In this document: positions 9,132 through 16,636 of the stretch, in pieces
How positions within the stretch are numbered: position 1 is the stretch's first letter
Layout: each line of letters begins with the position of its first letter
Source of the DNA: Chitinophaga sp. GbtcB8
Lineage (GTDB): Bacteria; Bacteroidota; Bacteroidia; Chitinophagales; Chitinophagaceae
Direction of reading: 5' to 3'
DNA: 64,000 nt
NCBI RefSeq assembly: GCF_019091455.1
Contig: NZ_JAGXJN010000001.1
Span: forward strand, 62,001 to 126,000
Program-made: the position numbers and the translations under genes
Notes under the pieces: generated by a model
What the model was told of the DNA's origin: nothing
Seen by the model: the letters and a program-made list of their open reading frames with translations, nothing else
Database searches by the model: none

Positions 9132-9198
9132 GATGTGTTTGTTGGCGTGATGAGCGCATCACGCATTTGAAAGAGAAATTTGTTACAGTAACATGCAT

Positions 9199-9230
9199 GG
9201 TCCTGGGTTTGAGTCCCAGCGGGATCACGC
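9199..9230 (+). pseudogene. tRNA 3'-half remnant (T-arm and acceptor strand)
   Basis: GG(T)C then CTGGG-TTTGAGT-CCCAG (9203-9219) forms a perfect T-stem/T-loop, directly followed by CGGGATC plus A, which looks like the 3' strand of a seven-base acceptor stem whose partner would be GATCCCG. No such 5' strand, D-arm or normal anticodon arm is present upstream. The T-loop has T where C56 is nearly invariant. It is therefore a decayed or copied 3' half, not a working tRNA. From memory, GATCCCG acceptors are seen in Bacteroidota tRNA-Lys/Arg; this was not checked. It ends exactly at the argC stop codon. Confidence 0.55.
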
Positions 9231-10211
9231 TTAAAACACGATCGATTTCAGCTTTAACCCGGCCGTTTCTTCCAGCCCGCATATCAGGTTCATATTCTGC
9301 ACCGCTTGTCCGGAGGCGCCTTTCAGCAGATTGTCCTCTATGGAGTGGATCACCAGCTTGGTGCCGATCTTTTCTAACTGGATCAGGCATTTGTTAGTGT
9401 TCACCACCTGCTTCAGGTCTATCTGCTTATCACTGACATGCGTAAACGGATGCGGAGCATAATATGTTTTATACAACTGAAGCGCCGCTTCCAGGGTGAG
9501 GTCACTTTCCAGGTAGGAAGTAACCCAGATACCCCTTGGATAATCGCCCCGTACCGGTACAAAATTAATATTGCCGGTAAAGGCAGGCTGCAACAGTTGT
9601 AAGCTTCGTCGTATCTCTTTCAGGTGCTGATGGGTAAGCACTTTATAAGTGGAGACATTATTGGCGCGCCACGTAAAATGCGTGGTGCTTTGCAGGCTTT
9701 GGCCGGCGCCGGTAGAACCGGTGATGCCGGTGGTATGTACTTCCTGCAGTAAACCCGCCTGTGCTAAAGGCAACAGCCCCAGCTGGATGGCGGTGGCAAA
9801 ACAGCCGGGATTGGCAATGTTCTGCGCTGTTTTTATCTGATCCCTTTGCATTTCCGGCAGGCCATATACGAACTCCCGGCCCGGCAGGCTTTCACCTAAA
9901 CGGAAATCCTGGCTCAGGTCTATTACCTTAACGGAAGGTGCAATGGTATTAGCTTCTAAGAATTTTTTTGACTCGCCGTGGCCCAGGCAAAGGAACAATA
10001 CATCTATATCATTACTAAGGTCAGCGGCAAAGCTAAGCTCTGTTTCTCCCAGCAGATCGCCATGTACGGCATATAAAAGATTACCGGCATTACTACGGCT
10101 ATGTACAAACGTAATTTCCACGTCAGGATGGTTGAGTAAGATCCTGATCATTTCCCCACCGGTGTAACCGGCGCCGCCTACTATGCCTGTCTTTATTTTA
10201 GTACTTGCCAT
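9231..10211 (-). CDS. argC: N-acetyl-gamma-glutamyl-phosphate reductase
   Basis: A 326-aa NADPH-dependent reductase making N-acylglutamate semialdehyde. The ATG at 10211 (MASTKIKTGIVGG) is preferred; an upstream in-frame ATG at 10250 adds 13 residues unlike the family. It has the Rossmann motif GIVGGAGYTGGEMIRIL, the catalytic Cys in 'NIANPGCFATAIQLGLLPL' and 'GITGSTGAGQS'. It is downstream of the four-helix-bundle gene with a 51-bp gap and ends at the tRNA-like remnant. Confidence 0.94.
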   Translation of the reverse strand: MASTKIKTGIVGGAGYTGGEMIRILLNHPDVEITFVHSRSNAGNLLYAVHGDLLGETELSFAADLSNDIDVLFLCLGHGESKKFLEANTIAPSVKVIDLSQDFRLGESLPGREFVYGLPEMQRDQIKTAQNIANPGCFATAIQLGLLPLAQAGLLQEVHTTGITGSTGAGQSLQSTTHFTWRANNVSTYKVLTHQHLKEIRRSLQLLQPAFTGNINFVPVRGDYPRGIWVTSYLESDLTLEAALQLYKTYYAPHPFTHVSDKQIDLKQVVNTNKCLIQLEKIGTKLVIHSIEDNLLKGASGQAVQNMNLICGLEETAGLKLKSIVF

Positions 10212-10224
10212 TGTAATCTTTTTT

Positions 10225-10254
10225 AGCATAAAGCGGAAAGCATAAAACAAAAGC
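10225..10254 (+). repeat. AGCATAAAGC-type repeat, left arm
   Basis: AGCATAAAGCGGAAAGCATA followed by AAACAAAAGCTT. Together with 10666-10700, which carries the inverted version (GCTTTATGCTTTTGGCTTTA...), it brackets the four-helix-bundle gene. Related words occur at 15361-15492. Confidence 0.6.
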
Positions 10255-10262
10255 TTCCTACC

Positions 10263-10646
10263 TTATGAATTTATATCCGATTTCACATTATCACTACGCA
10301 GCGCTTTAATAAAAGCAATCAACATAGCTTTAACCTCATTCACCTGTTTATTGATCTCGTTATAAATATCATCTTTTATATATCCTAAATCAAAGCTTAA
10401 TAGTGCACAGTATTCTGTTTCATGTGCTGATCCCAATGCCTGATCTAAAAAACGTGCAAAGTCTCTTTCTGTTAATCTTCCACATCCTTCTACAATATTT
10501 AATGGTATACTATAAGCAGCACGTTTGATCTGACTGGATAAAGCGTATGTTTCTTCTTTAGGAAAACATACTACTACTTTTGTATATATCATTTGCGTTA
10601 ACAAATGAGCTTTCTTCCATATTTCAAGCTTTTTATAGTCTCTCAT
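10263..10646 (-). CDS. Four helix bundle protein, 23S rRNA intervening-sequence (IVS) family
   Basis: A 127-aa all-helical protein. It begins with the typical 'YKKLEIWKKAHLLTQMIY' and continues with 'QIKRAAYSIPLNIVEGCGR', a hallmark of this family (R-A-A-x-S-I-P-x-N-I-x-E-G). The family is named after ORFs found in spirochaete 23S rRNA insertions and is widespread as single genes in Bacteroidota; its function is unknown. Here it interrupts the arginine operon between argG and argC and is flanked by inverted AGCATAAAGC-type repeats, which suggests arrival as a unit. AT-richer codon choice than its neighbours (many AAT/ATA/TTA) fits transfer. Confidence 0.88.
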   Translation of the reverse strand: MRDYKKLEIWKKAHLLTQMIYTKVVVCFPKEETYALSSQIKRAAYSIPLNIVEGCGRLTERDFARFLDQALGSAHETEYCALLSFDLGYIKDDIYNEINKQVNEVKAMLIAFIKALRSDNVKSDINS

Positions 10647-10665
10647 ATTTTTGGGGTGTTGGTTT

Positions 10666-10700
10666 GCTTGCTTTATGCTTTTGGCTTTAAGCTTTCGGCT
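10666..10700 (-). repeat. AGCATAAAGC-type repeat, right arm overlapping argG 3' end
   Basis: On the minus strand this reads AGCCGAAAGCTTAAAGCC then AAAAGCATAAAGCAAGC, inverted relative to the copy at 10225-10254. It includes the last codons and stop of argG. Confidence 0.55.
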
Positions 10701-11886
10701 CCGTATTCACCTGGTGCCAGATCATAGTCTGGTTACCGAATATTTTGCTGAAGCCGCGTACGTCTTCGCCGGACCAGCCGCTGTTCATTTCGCCGTACTT
10801 GCCAAACTTGCTGCTCATCAGATCGTACGGTGATTCAATACCTGTTACCTGGAAACGGTAAGGCAGCAAGGTTACAAAAACCTGGCCGGTTACCTGCTGC
10901 TGGGAGCTTTCCAGGTAAGCTTCTATATCCCGCATTACAGGGTCCAGGATCTGGCCTTCATGTAACCAGTTGCCGTAAAACTGCGCCAGCTGGTCTTTCC
11001 AGCTCAGCTGCCATTTAGTGAGCACATGTTTTTCCAGCGCATGGTGCGCTTTCAGGATCACCATGGGAGCAGCAGCTTCAAAACCCACGCGGCCTTTAAT
11101 ACCAATAATAGTATCGCCTACATGTATATCGCGGCCAATAGCAAATGGCCCGGCTATGGATTGTAAATATTGTATGGCTTCCGTGGGATGACCAAATGTT
11201 TTATCGTTCACACCCACCAGCTCTCCTTTTTCAAATTTGAGGGATACTTGCTCCGGGTCCTGTTTGGTTAGCTGGGTGGGGAACGCTTCTTCCGGCAGCA
11301 TGCCGTTAGAGGTAAGCGTTTCCTTACCACCTACAGAAGTACCCCAGATACCTTTATTAATAGAGTACATGGCTTTTTCAAAGTTCATCTGTACTCCTTT
11401 GGATTTCAGGTAGTCTATTTCCTGCTCCCGGCTCAGCTTCAGATCACGTATAGGCGTAATGATCTCTACACCCGGGATCATGATATGGAAGATCATATCA
11501 AACCGCACCTGGTCGTTACCGGCACCGGTGCTGCCGTGCGCTACAGCGGTAGCGCCTGTTTCCTTCACATATTCTGCAATGGCCAGGGCCTGGCTCATGC
11601 GCTCTGCGCTTACGCTTAAGGGATAGGTATTGTTCTTCAGCACATTGCCAAACACCAGGTATTTGATCACCTTATCATAATAAGAACGTACGGCATTTAC
11701 TGTTTTGTGGCTCTTTACACCCAGGCTGTAAGCGCGTTTTTCTATTTCCTGTAACTCCTCATCGGTAAAACCGCCGGTGTTCACGATCACAGAATACACT
11801 TCATACCCCTTCTCTTCTGTCAGGTATTTTACACAGTAGGAAGTATCGAGGCCTCCGCTAAATCCCAGTACTACTTTTTTACTCAT
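10687..11886 (-). CDS. argG: Argininosuccinate synthase
   Basis: A 399-aa ATP-dependent ligase joining citrulline and aspartate. It has the PP-loop motif GFSGGLDTSYCVKYL at the N-terminus, 'GSTGAGNDQVRFD' and the citrulline/aspartate-binding 'SINKGIWGTSVGG'. The length is standard. It is the second gene of the operon, 58 bp after the N-acylglutamate-synthase-like GNAT. Confidence 0.96.
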   Translation of the reverse strand: MSKKVVLGFSGGLDTSYCVKYLTEEKGYEVYSVIVNTGGFTDEELQEIEKRAYSLGVKSHKTVNAVRSYYDKVIKYLVFGNVLKNNTYPLSVSAERMSQALAIAEYVKETGATAVAHGSTGAGNDQVRFDMIFHIMIPGVEIITPIRDLKLSREQEIDYLKSKGVQMNFEKAMYSINKGIWGTSVGGKETLTSNGMLPEEAFPTQLTKQDPEQVSLKFEKGELVGVNDKTFGHPTEAIQYLQSIAGPFAIGRDIHVGDTIIGIKGRVGFEAAAPMVILKAHHALEKHVLTKWQLSWKDQLAQFYGNWLHEGQILDPVMRDIEAYLESSQQQVTGQVFVTLLPYRFQVTGIESPYDLMSSKFGKYGEMNSGWSGEDVRGFSKIFGNQTMIWHQVNTEPKA

Positions 11887-11944
11887 TATTATGGTTCTGA
11901 TGGTTAGGTGGTAAAATTGCTAAATTATAGTTGAAACAGCACCA

Positions 11945-12745
11945 TTAAAACAGGTTGAACAAAAAGAATTTCTTTTTGATGTTGCTGGCTGTGCCGGTGT
12001 TACCGCCTTTCAGCAGCACATATCTTTTATACCGCAGCCAACGCTCAAACAGGCGGAAGTTCTCTTTGAACGCCCGTTGTTTCTTTGGATGCAGCATATC
12101 AATATTACCATTGGCGGCTACCATCATTTGCGGCTGCACGCTTACGGTTCTATGTTCAGTGGCGGCTCTGTCGCGCATGGCTTTTTCTTCGGCTTCCTTC
12201 AGCTTCTGTGCGGGATCATAGAGCATACCAGTGCACAGGCAGTTCTTACGGTCTTTGGCCGTGAGAATGTCAAAGTTCACACAGCTGCGGCAGCCTTTCC
12301 AGAACTCCTCATCATCTGTAAGCTCAGAGTAAGTAACGGGTTCGTAACCTAATTCTGAGTTGATCTTCATTACGGCCAGGCCGGTGGTAAGACCAAATAT
12401 TTTGGATTCCGGGTATTTTTCCCTGGACAATTCAAAGATGCGGTGTTTAATTGATTTAGCTACTCCATGGCCGCGGAAGGCCGGGTTCACGATCAGACCG
12501 GAGTTGGCAACAAACTTCCCATGGCTCCAGGCTTCAATATAACAAAAGCCTACCCATTCGCCCTTTGCCGTTACTGCTATTACAGCCTTTCCTTCATCCA
12601 TCTTCAACTCCACGTATTCGGGTGAGCGTTTGGCAATACCGGTGCCACGCGCTTTGGCGGAGGATTCCATCTCGTCGGTGATGGTTTTTGCATAAATTTT
12701 ATCGTCGGGAGTAGCTACCCTAACGATGATATCTGTATTTTCCAA
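11945..12745 (-). CDS. GNAT acyltransferase at arg operon head, candidate N-acylglutamate synthase
   Basis: 266 aa. The GNAT fold spans about 7-170: 'IIVRVATPDD' strand, 'SGLIVNPAFRGHGVAKSIKHR' for acyl-CoA binding (R/Q-x-x-G-x-G/A), and 'FGLTTGLAVMKINSELGYEPV'. A Cys cluster follows (CRSCVN, then CLCTG), after which the C-terminus is charged and basic. No argA/argJ-type gene is in the operon, so this is the natural candidate for the missing first step. I recall that a homologous gene at the same place in Bacteroides thetaiotaomicron was linked genetically to N-acylglutamate synthesis. The frame opens with TTG at 12745; there is no ATG between the upstream stop and this codon, and an ATG at residue 26 would cut off the first strand. 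Confidence 0.78.
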   Translation of the reverse strand: MENTDIIVRVATPDDKIYAKTITDEMESSAKARGTGIAKRSPEYVELKMDEGKAVIAVTAKGEWVGFCYIEAWSHGKFVANSGLIVNPAFRGHGVAKSIKHRIFELSREKYPESKIFGLTTGLAVMKINSELGYEPVTYSELTDDEEFWKGCRSCVNFDILTAKDRKNCLCTGMLYDPAQKLKEAEEKAMRDRAATEHRTVSVQPQMMVAANGNIDMLHPKKQRAFKENFRLFERWLRYKRYVLLKGGNTGTASNIKKKFFLFNLF

Positions 12746-12817
12746 CTTTCGTAAATTGAAAAAAGTGAACCAATAGTGTTAAAATGAACTGCCTTATGTG
12801 GTCAGGAAAAATAGAAA

Positions 12818-12844
12818 TCACAAATGATGGGGGTGATCATTGTG
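12818..12844 (-). terminator. Candidate attenuator terminator hairpin in arg leader
   Basis: A perfect 10-bp inverted repeat, CACAAATGAT (12818-12827) and ATCATTTGTG (12835-12844), with a 7-nt loop. On the minus strand it is followed by ATTTCTATTTTTCC, a U-rich run. It lies about 70 nt before the first structural gene, the position of an attenuator. Confidence 0.5.
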
Positions 12845-12845
12845 C

Positions 12846-12878
12846 GATAGCATGCCAATATGTTAGACGAATGCTATC
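12846..12878 (-). promoter_or_regulatory. Hairpin overlapping the leader-ORF stop codon
   Basis: GATAGCAT (12846-12853) and ATGCTATC (12871-12878) form an 8-bp stem with a 17-nt loop. Its 5' arm on the RNA begins within the TGA of the short Arg-rich ORF. Extending this stem by pairing CATTT with AAATG would take bases from the 5' arm of the neighbouring terminator hairpin. Confidence 0.4.
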
Positions 12879-12942
12879 AAATGCGAGGTCGTCGGGAGAG
12901 ATATTTAAAGACATTACACCCAATAGAGTACATGCCTTCCAT
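12877..12942 (-). CDS. Candidate arginine leader peptide
   Basis: A 21-codon ORF from ATG 12942, ending K-Y-L-S-R-R-P-R-I-stop; the Arg codons are CGA CGA and CGC within four codons of each other. The same frame is open back to a TTG at 12993 (38 aa). CGA looks uncommon in the neighbouring genes. It lies between the probable promoter and the first arg gene and ends at a hairpin. Expression is not shown and no clear Shine-Dalgarno is visible, which is common in Bacteroidota. It may be chance. Confidence 0.3.
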   Translation of the reverse strand: MEGMYSIGCNVFKYLSRRPRI

Positions 12943-13043
12943 CAGAGAAGGATGATACGCAGAGATGTTGGTATGGGTCGCAAAGTTTTCCAACTTCAGT
13001 TCAGCATTAAATTGTGAAACAAGTGTCTTTAATTAATTCTCCG

Positions 13044-13051
13044 CAAAATTA
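13044..13051 (-). promoter_or_regulatory. Candidate -7 box of the arginine operon
   Basis: On the minus strand TAATTTTG is an exact TAnnTTTG match. The -33 position is a weak ATTG about 23 nt upstream. Transcription would start near 13037, giving a leader of about 290 nt before the TTG start at 12745. Confidence 0.45.
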
Positions 13052-13111
13052 TAACATATTCTATTATTATCCGACAATTTTTTTTGCCGTGACAATACTT
13101 TAACATAATTG

Positions 13112-13155
13112 AAAAACGGACTGCCTTTCAGGATAACTCCCAAGACAATCCGTTT
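13112..13155 (-). terminator. Intrinsic terminator of the fucosidase gene
   Basis: Arms 13114-13123 and 13146-13155 pair over 10 bp with a single G-U on the minus-strand RNA (AAACGGATTG with CAGTCCGTTT) and run into five U. It lies 20 bp beyond the fucosidase stop. Confidence 0.55.
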
Positions 13156-13175
13156 ATAATGAATTATTTATTTTT

Positions 13176-15263
13176 TTACTTTGTTAACACTTCCAATTCG
13201 GCTACGCTGGCATCATGGTCCGTTTCAAAAGCAGGTTCCAGCGCTACCAGTTTAATATAGCGGGCAGTAACGGCCTGCGGGAAGCGGATGGTTTGCTGAA
13301 CAGGGTTGTTGCGGATGTTATCGAAACTGCCGGTGCTTACCGGCTGGCCCCACTCCTTCCCATCGTTACTTACATAAAAAGCATATTTATAAATAATACC
13401 GCTGAAAGTGGTATGCGCATCCCGGTACGGCAGGTAACTGAACCCTTTCAGGCTCAGGCTTTCTCCCAGGTCAATGGCCAGCTCATAGGGGTAATGGCCA
13501 AAGGCGCCTTTGCCGGAGGTCCAGTAAGTGTCCGGGTTGGCATCTATGGCGCGGGCTGCAGTTTCTACCTTACCATCTGCTGCCAGCACTTTCCATTTGG
13601 ACTGGGCCATATTAAAGCTGGCGCTGATGGTGGAGCTGGCTGTTTTACCTTTGTGAATGAAGGCTTTAGCTTTTACCACACCACCCTCAACCAACGCAAA
13701 CGGCTGGCTGTAACGCGGGGAAGTAAAGGCAGGCTCACTGCCATCCAGCGTGTAGTGCAGCTCCGGATCAGGAGAAGCGCAGGTAATGGACAGCAAACCT
13801 TCTTTATCGCGTTTGATCTCCGGATCTGCCAGCAGGTCGGGGGCATTATATAATTGTACTTCGCTGATGACCGGGCAGGCTTTGGCATCCTTTATATTAA
13901 TGCGTACCTGGGTGGTGGTAGTGGCGGGCACCCGCAGCAGGCGTTTATGCCCGATGGTGGTTTCATTGGCTACCTCTTTGTAAGCGCCATCCTCCAATAC
14001 CTCTACGGTAAAGGCTTTTACGCGCTGGCCCAGGGCAATGTACTCCTGTAATACCACCCGGTTAAAGGTAACCGGTTTGGCAAAGGTGAGCGTAATGCCG
14101 GCATTCTGCACCCCATCAGGCGTAGCCCAGTAGGTTTTGTTGTTACCATCTACCAGGTAACTGGCCTTAACGGCGGTATTGTTCTTACGTATATCGGTTA
14201 CTATTACTTTGGCGCTGCGGGCCAGGTTATTTTTAAACGTGGTTTCCAGCAGGCGTCTGAACTCCATGAGGCGGGTAGAGTCATTGGCGTTGATAAGCCC
14301 GCGGCGGTCAACCGGCACATTCAGCAGCAGGTTACCGTTGCGGCCTACAGATGCGTTGTAGATGTCCAGCAGCTTGGCTACACTTTTTACCTTGTCGTTG
14401 GTAGCTTCACTGTAAAACCATCCCGGGCGGATGGATACATCACATTCCGTGGGCACCCATTTTTCGCCGTCTTCATCTCCTTTATTAAGAGTGGCCTGTG
14501 AGGGCGCTTTTTTACCGGGCTCATAACCGGTTACATTCAGGGTGCTCCAGTTAGTAGTGCCTGCATAACCATCTTCATTACCTACCCAGCGGCAGCCGGG
14601 GCCCACATCACTGAAAATTACTGCATTGGGCTGTTCGCGGTATACTACGCTGTGGAACAGCTGCCAGTTATATTCCTGTTTTTTTCCATTGGGCCCTTCC
14701 CCGTTGGCGCCATCAAACCACTGTTCAAACACGGGGCCGTAGCTGGATAATACTTCATTCAGCGTTTTGGCAAAGATCTGGTTATACTGCGGAGTGCCAT
14801 AGGCCGGGTGGTTACGGTCCCAGGGCGACAGGTACACACCGAACTTCAGGCCATATTCTTTACAGGCGGCGGAAAGTTCTTTCAGCACATCGCCCTTGCC
14901 ATTTTTCCAGGCACTTTCCCGTACTGTATGGGTGCTGAATTTACTGGGCCACAGGCAAAAACCGTCGTGATGTTTAGCGGTGATGATGATCCCTTTCATA
15001 CCGGCCAGCTTAGCGGTACGCGCCCATTGGCGGGCATCCAGCTGGGTAGGGTTAAAGATCCGGGGGTCTTCATCGCCATGCCCCCATTCCCGGTCGGTAA
15101 AGGTGTTAGGGCCAAAGTGAATGAACATATAATACTCCATATCCTGCCAGTTCTGCTGGGCTTTGGTAGGGAGGGCACCGTAAGGTTTGATGGTGGACTG
15201 GGCTACTGCTGCGTTGTAGCATAATAGTGCGCCTGCCAGGAATGTTGCTGCTTTTTTCATCAT
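13176..15263 (-). CDS. Alpha-L-fucosidase (GH29) with F5/8 C and chitobiase-like C-terminal domains
   Basis: A 695-aa secreted or periplasmic glycosidase releasing alpha-L-fucose. The N-terminus MMKKAATFLAGALLCYNAAVAQ is a signal peptide. The GH29 domain covers about 28-350: 'MFIHFGPNTFTD', 'GIIITAKHHDGFCLWPS', and the nucleophile Asp184 in QWFDGANGEG. After it come an F5/8 type C (discoidin-like) module (about 355-470), a CHB_HEX_C-type beta module ('LHYTLDGSEPAFTSPRYSQP', about 490-555) and a second F5/8 type C module to the end. The binding modules suggest action on complex glycans. It is downstream of galK on the same strand, separated by 230 bp of inverted repeats, so cotranscription is uncertain. 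Confidence 0.9.
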   Translation of the reverse strand: MMKKAATFLAGALLCYNAAVAQSTIKPYGALPTKAQQNWQDMEYYMFIHFGPNTFTDREWGHGDEDPRIFNPTQLDARQWARTAKLAGMKGIIITAKHHDGFCLWPSKFSTHTVRESAWKNGKGDVLKELSAACKEYGLKFGVYLSPWDRNHPAYGTPQYNQIFAKTLNEVLSSYGPVFEQWFDGANGEGPNGKKQEYNWQLFHSVVYREQPNAVIFSDVGPGCRWVGNEDGYAGTTNWSTLNVTGYEPGKKAPSQATLNKGDEDGEKWVPTECDVSIRPGWFYSEATNDKVKSVAKLLDIYNASVGRNGNLLLNVPVDRRGLINANDSTRLMEFRRLLETTFKNNLARSAKVIVTDIRKNNTAVKASYLVDGNNKTYWATPDGVQNAGITLTFAKPVTFNRVVLQEYIALGQRVKAFTVEVLEDGAYKEVANETTIGHKRLLRVPATTTTQVRINIKDAKACPVISEVQLYNAPDLLADPEIKRDKEGLLSITCASPDPELHYTLDGSEPAFTSPRYSQPFALVEGGVVKAKAFIHKGKTASSTISASFNMAQSKWKVLAADGKVETAARAIDANPDTYWTSGKGAFGHYPYELAIDLGESLSLKGFSYLPYRDAHTTFSGIIYKYAFYVSNDGKEWGQPVSTGSFDNIRNNPVQQTIRFPQAVTARYIKLVALEPAFETDHDASVAELEVLTK

Positions 15264-15359
15264 ACACTGTCTGTCGTAGTAAGTAGTAAATGTAATATAC
15301 GATAAACGTACATCGGTGGCATAGTGAAAATCAATCCAATATTTGTTAAAAAATGCGGA

Positions 15360-15492
15360 ACGCTAAATGCTGAATGCTAAACGCTTAAAGCCTTAGAGGA
15401 TTACCGGATTGTTATTTTGCTTTAGGCTTTTATGCTTTGGGCCTTCCCCTTTATGCTTTTTTGTTTGCTTTATGCGTTCAGCGTTTAGCGCA
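15360..15492. repeat. Long intergenic inverted repeat between galK and fucosidase
   Basis: CGCTAAATGCTGAATGCTAA (15361-15380) faces GCGTTCAGCGTTTAGCG (15476-15492). Between them are several GCTTTATGCTT-like words. The whole forms a long imperfect stem-loop and shares words with the repeats flanking the IVS-type gene at 10.2-10.7 kb. Confidence 0.65.
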
Positions 15493-15493
15493 T

Positions 15494-16636
15494 TTATTGC
15501 ACTTGCACGCCTTCTTCAATACTCGTTACATAGATCTCCGGCGCCTTGCCGAATTTTTGTTGATAACGGTCGCGGATATACGTTGCGTATTCTGCTACCT
15601 TATCTTCCTGCACCAGGTTAATGGTGCAGCCGCCAAAACCCCCGCCCATTACGCGTGCGCCGGCTACTTCCGGGCGTTGTTGCGCCAGCTCTACCAGGTA
15701 GTCAAGCTCAGGGCAGCTTACTTCATACAGGCGGCTAAGGCCGTCGTGCGTGGCATACATCAGCTTACCAAACTCCTGCAGGTTGCCTTGCTGCAGGTAA
15801 TCACAGGCCTGCTGCACACGGGCTATTTCCGCTATCACATAGGCGCAGCGTTTATATACAATGTTATCCAATTTGTCTTTTACAGCTTCCAGCATATCCA
15901 TGCTGGCATCGCGCAGGGACTGCACCTGGGGATAAGCAGCCTGTAATATTTTTACGCCGGCTTCACATTGCTGGCGCCGTACATTATATTCAGAAGAGGC
16001 CAGGGAATGGTGCACCATTGAGTTACAGAGCACAATCTTCTGGTTAGGAAAGTTAAATGGATAATAAGTGTAGGTAAGATCGCGGCAGTCCAGCAGCATT
16101 ACCTGATCTTTTTTTCCGTGCAGGTTCGCAAACTGGTCCATGATACCGCATTGCACACCGGGAAAAGTATGTTCTGCCTTTTGCCCTATGAGCGCCATAT
16201 CCATACGGGATAACGCATAACCCATTAAATGATCCAGCGCGGCTATCAGCCCGCCTTCTACAGCGGCGGAAGATGAGAGGCCTGCGCCTACCGGTACATC
16301 GCCTGCTATTACACAATCAAATCCCGGTACTTTATAACCGCGCTTTTGCAGCTGGTCTACTACACCCAGCAGATAGTTGATCCATCCCGGTGTGGGTTTT
16401 ACCGCATCCAGGTTAAAGCTTACCTGCTCTTTATTAAAGGCAGCATATGCGTTGCATTTGTTGGTGCCGTTCAATGCTACTGCATAAATAATACGTTTGT
16501 CGATGGCGGCAGGTAATACAAAACCATCGTTATAATCCGTATGCTCTCCGATTAAATTGATCCTGCCGGGAGAGCTTACCAGCACGGGTGTGTTGTTAAA
16601 TAATTGAATGAACTGATCCCTGGTTTGTTGTAGCAT
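15494..16636 (-). CDS. galK: Galactokinase
   Basis: A 380-aa GHMP kinase phosphorylating galactose at C1. The ATG at 16636 (MLQQTRDQFIQLF) is chosen; the frame runs 49 codons further upstream without family similarity. It has the galactokinase signature SPGRINLIGEHTDYNDGFVL, the GHMP motif VPVGAGLSSSAAVEGG and the C-terminal RVMGGGFGGCTINLV. No galT or galE is adjacent. It is next to a FucP/GluP-like symporter and the fucosidase, fitting galactose from glycan breakdown. Confidence 0.95.
   Translation of the reverse strand: MLQQTRDQFIQLFNNTPVLVSSPGRINLIGEHTDYNDGFVLPAAIDKRIIYAVALNGTNKCNAYAAFNKEQVSFNLDAVKPTPGWINYLLGVVDQLQKRGYKVPGFDCVIAGDVPVGAGLSSSAAVEGGLIAALDHLMGYALSRMDMALIGQKAEHTFPGVQCGIMDQFANLHGKKDQVMLLDCRDLTYTYYPFNFPNQKIVLCNSMVHHSLASSEYNVRRQQCEAGVKILQAAYPQVQSLRDASMDMLEAVKDKLDNIVYKRCAYVIAEIARVQQACDYLQQGNLQEFGKLMYATHDGLSRLYEVSCPELDYLVELAQQRPEVAGARVMGGGFGGCTINLVQEDKVAEYATYIRDRYQQKFGKAPEIYVTSIEEGVQVQ

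Larger units (their letters stand above)
12746..13175 (-). promoter_or_regulatory. Leader and promoter region of the arginine operon
   Basis: A 430-bp stretch without a confident gene. From the operon's side it holds a TAATTTTG -7 box (13044-13051), a short ORF ending in Arg codons, two hairpins (12846-12878 and 12818-12844) and two imperfect copies of a block of about 30 bp ending AAGTTGGAAAA (about 12738-12769 and 12984-13025 on the plus strand). The first copy contains the TTG start of the GNAT gene. The part nearest 13176 has the fucosidase terminator. Confidence 0.5.

Noticed and set aside
9144-9230. A complete tRNA gene using GCGTGAT (9144) and ATCACGC (9224) as acceptor strands
   Set aside because: The seven bases pair, but then four extra bases sit between T-arm and acceptor and no D-arm or anticodon arm can be drawn. 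A 3'-half remnant is the more honest reading.
12784-13017. A 77-aa plus-strand ORF in the arginine leader region
   Set aside because: No family resemblance, antisense to the probable leader RNA, and rich in the inverse of hairpin sequences. The minus-strand reading explains the region better.
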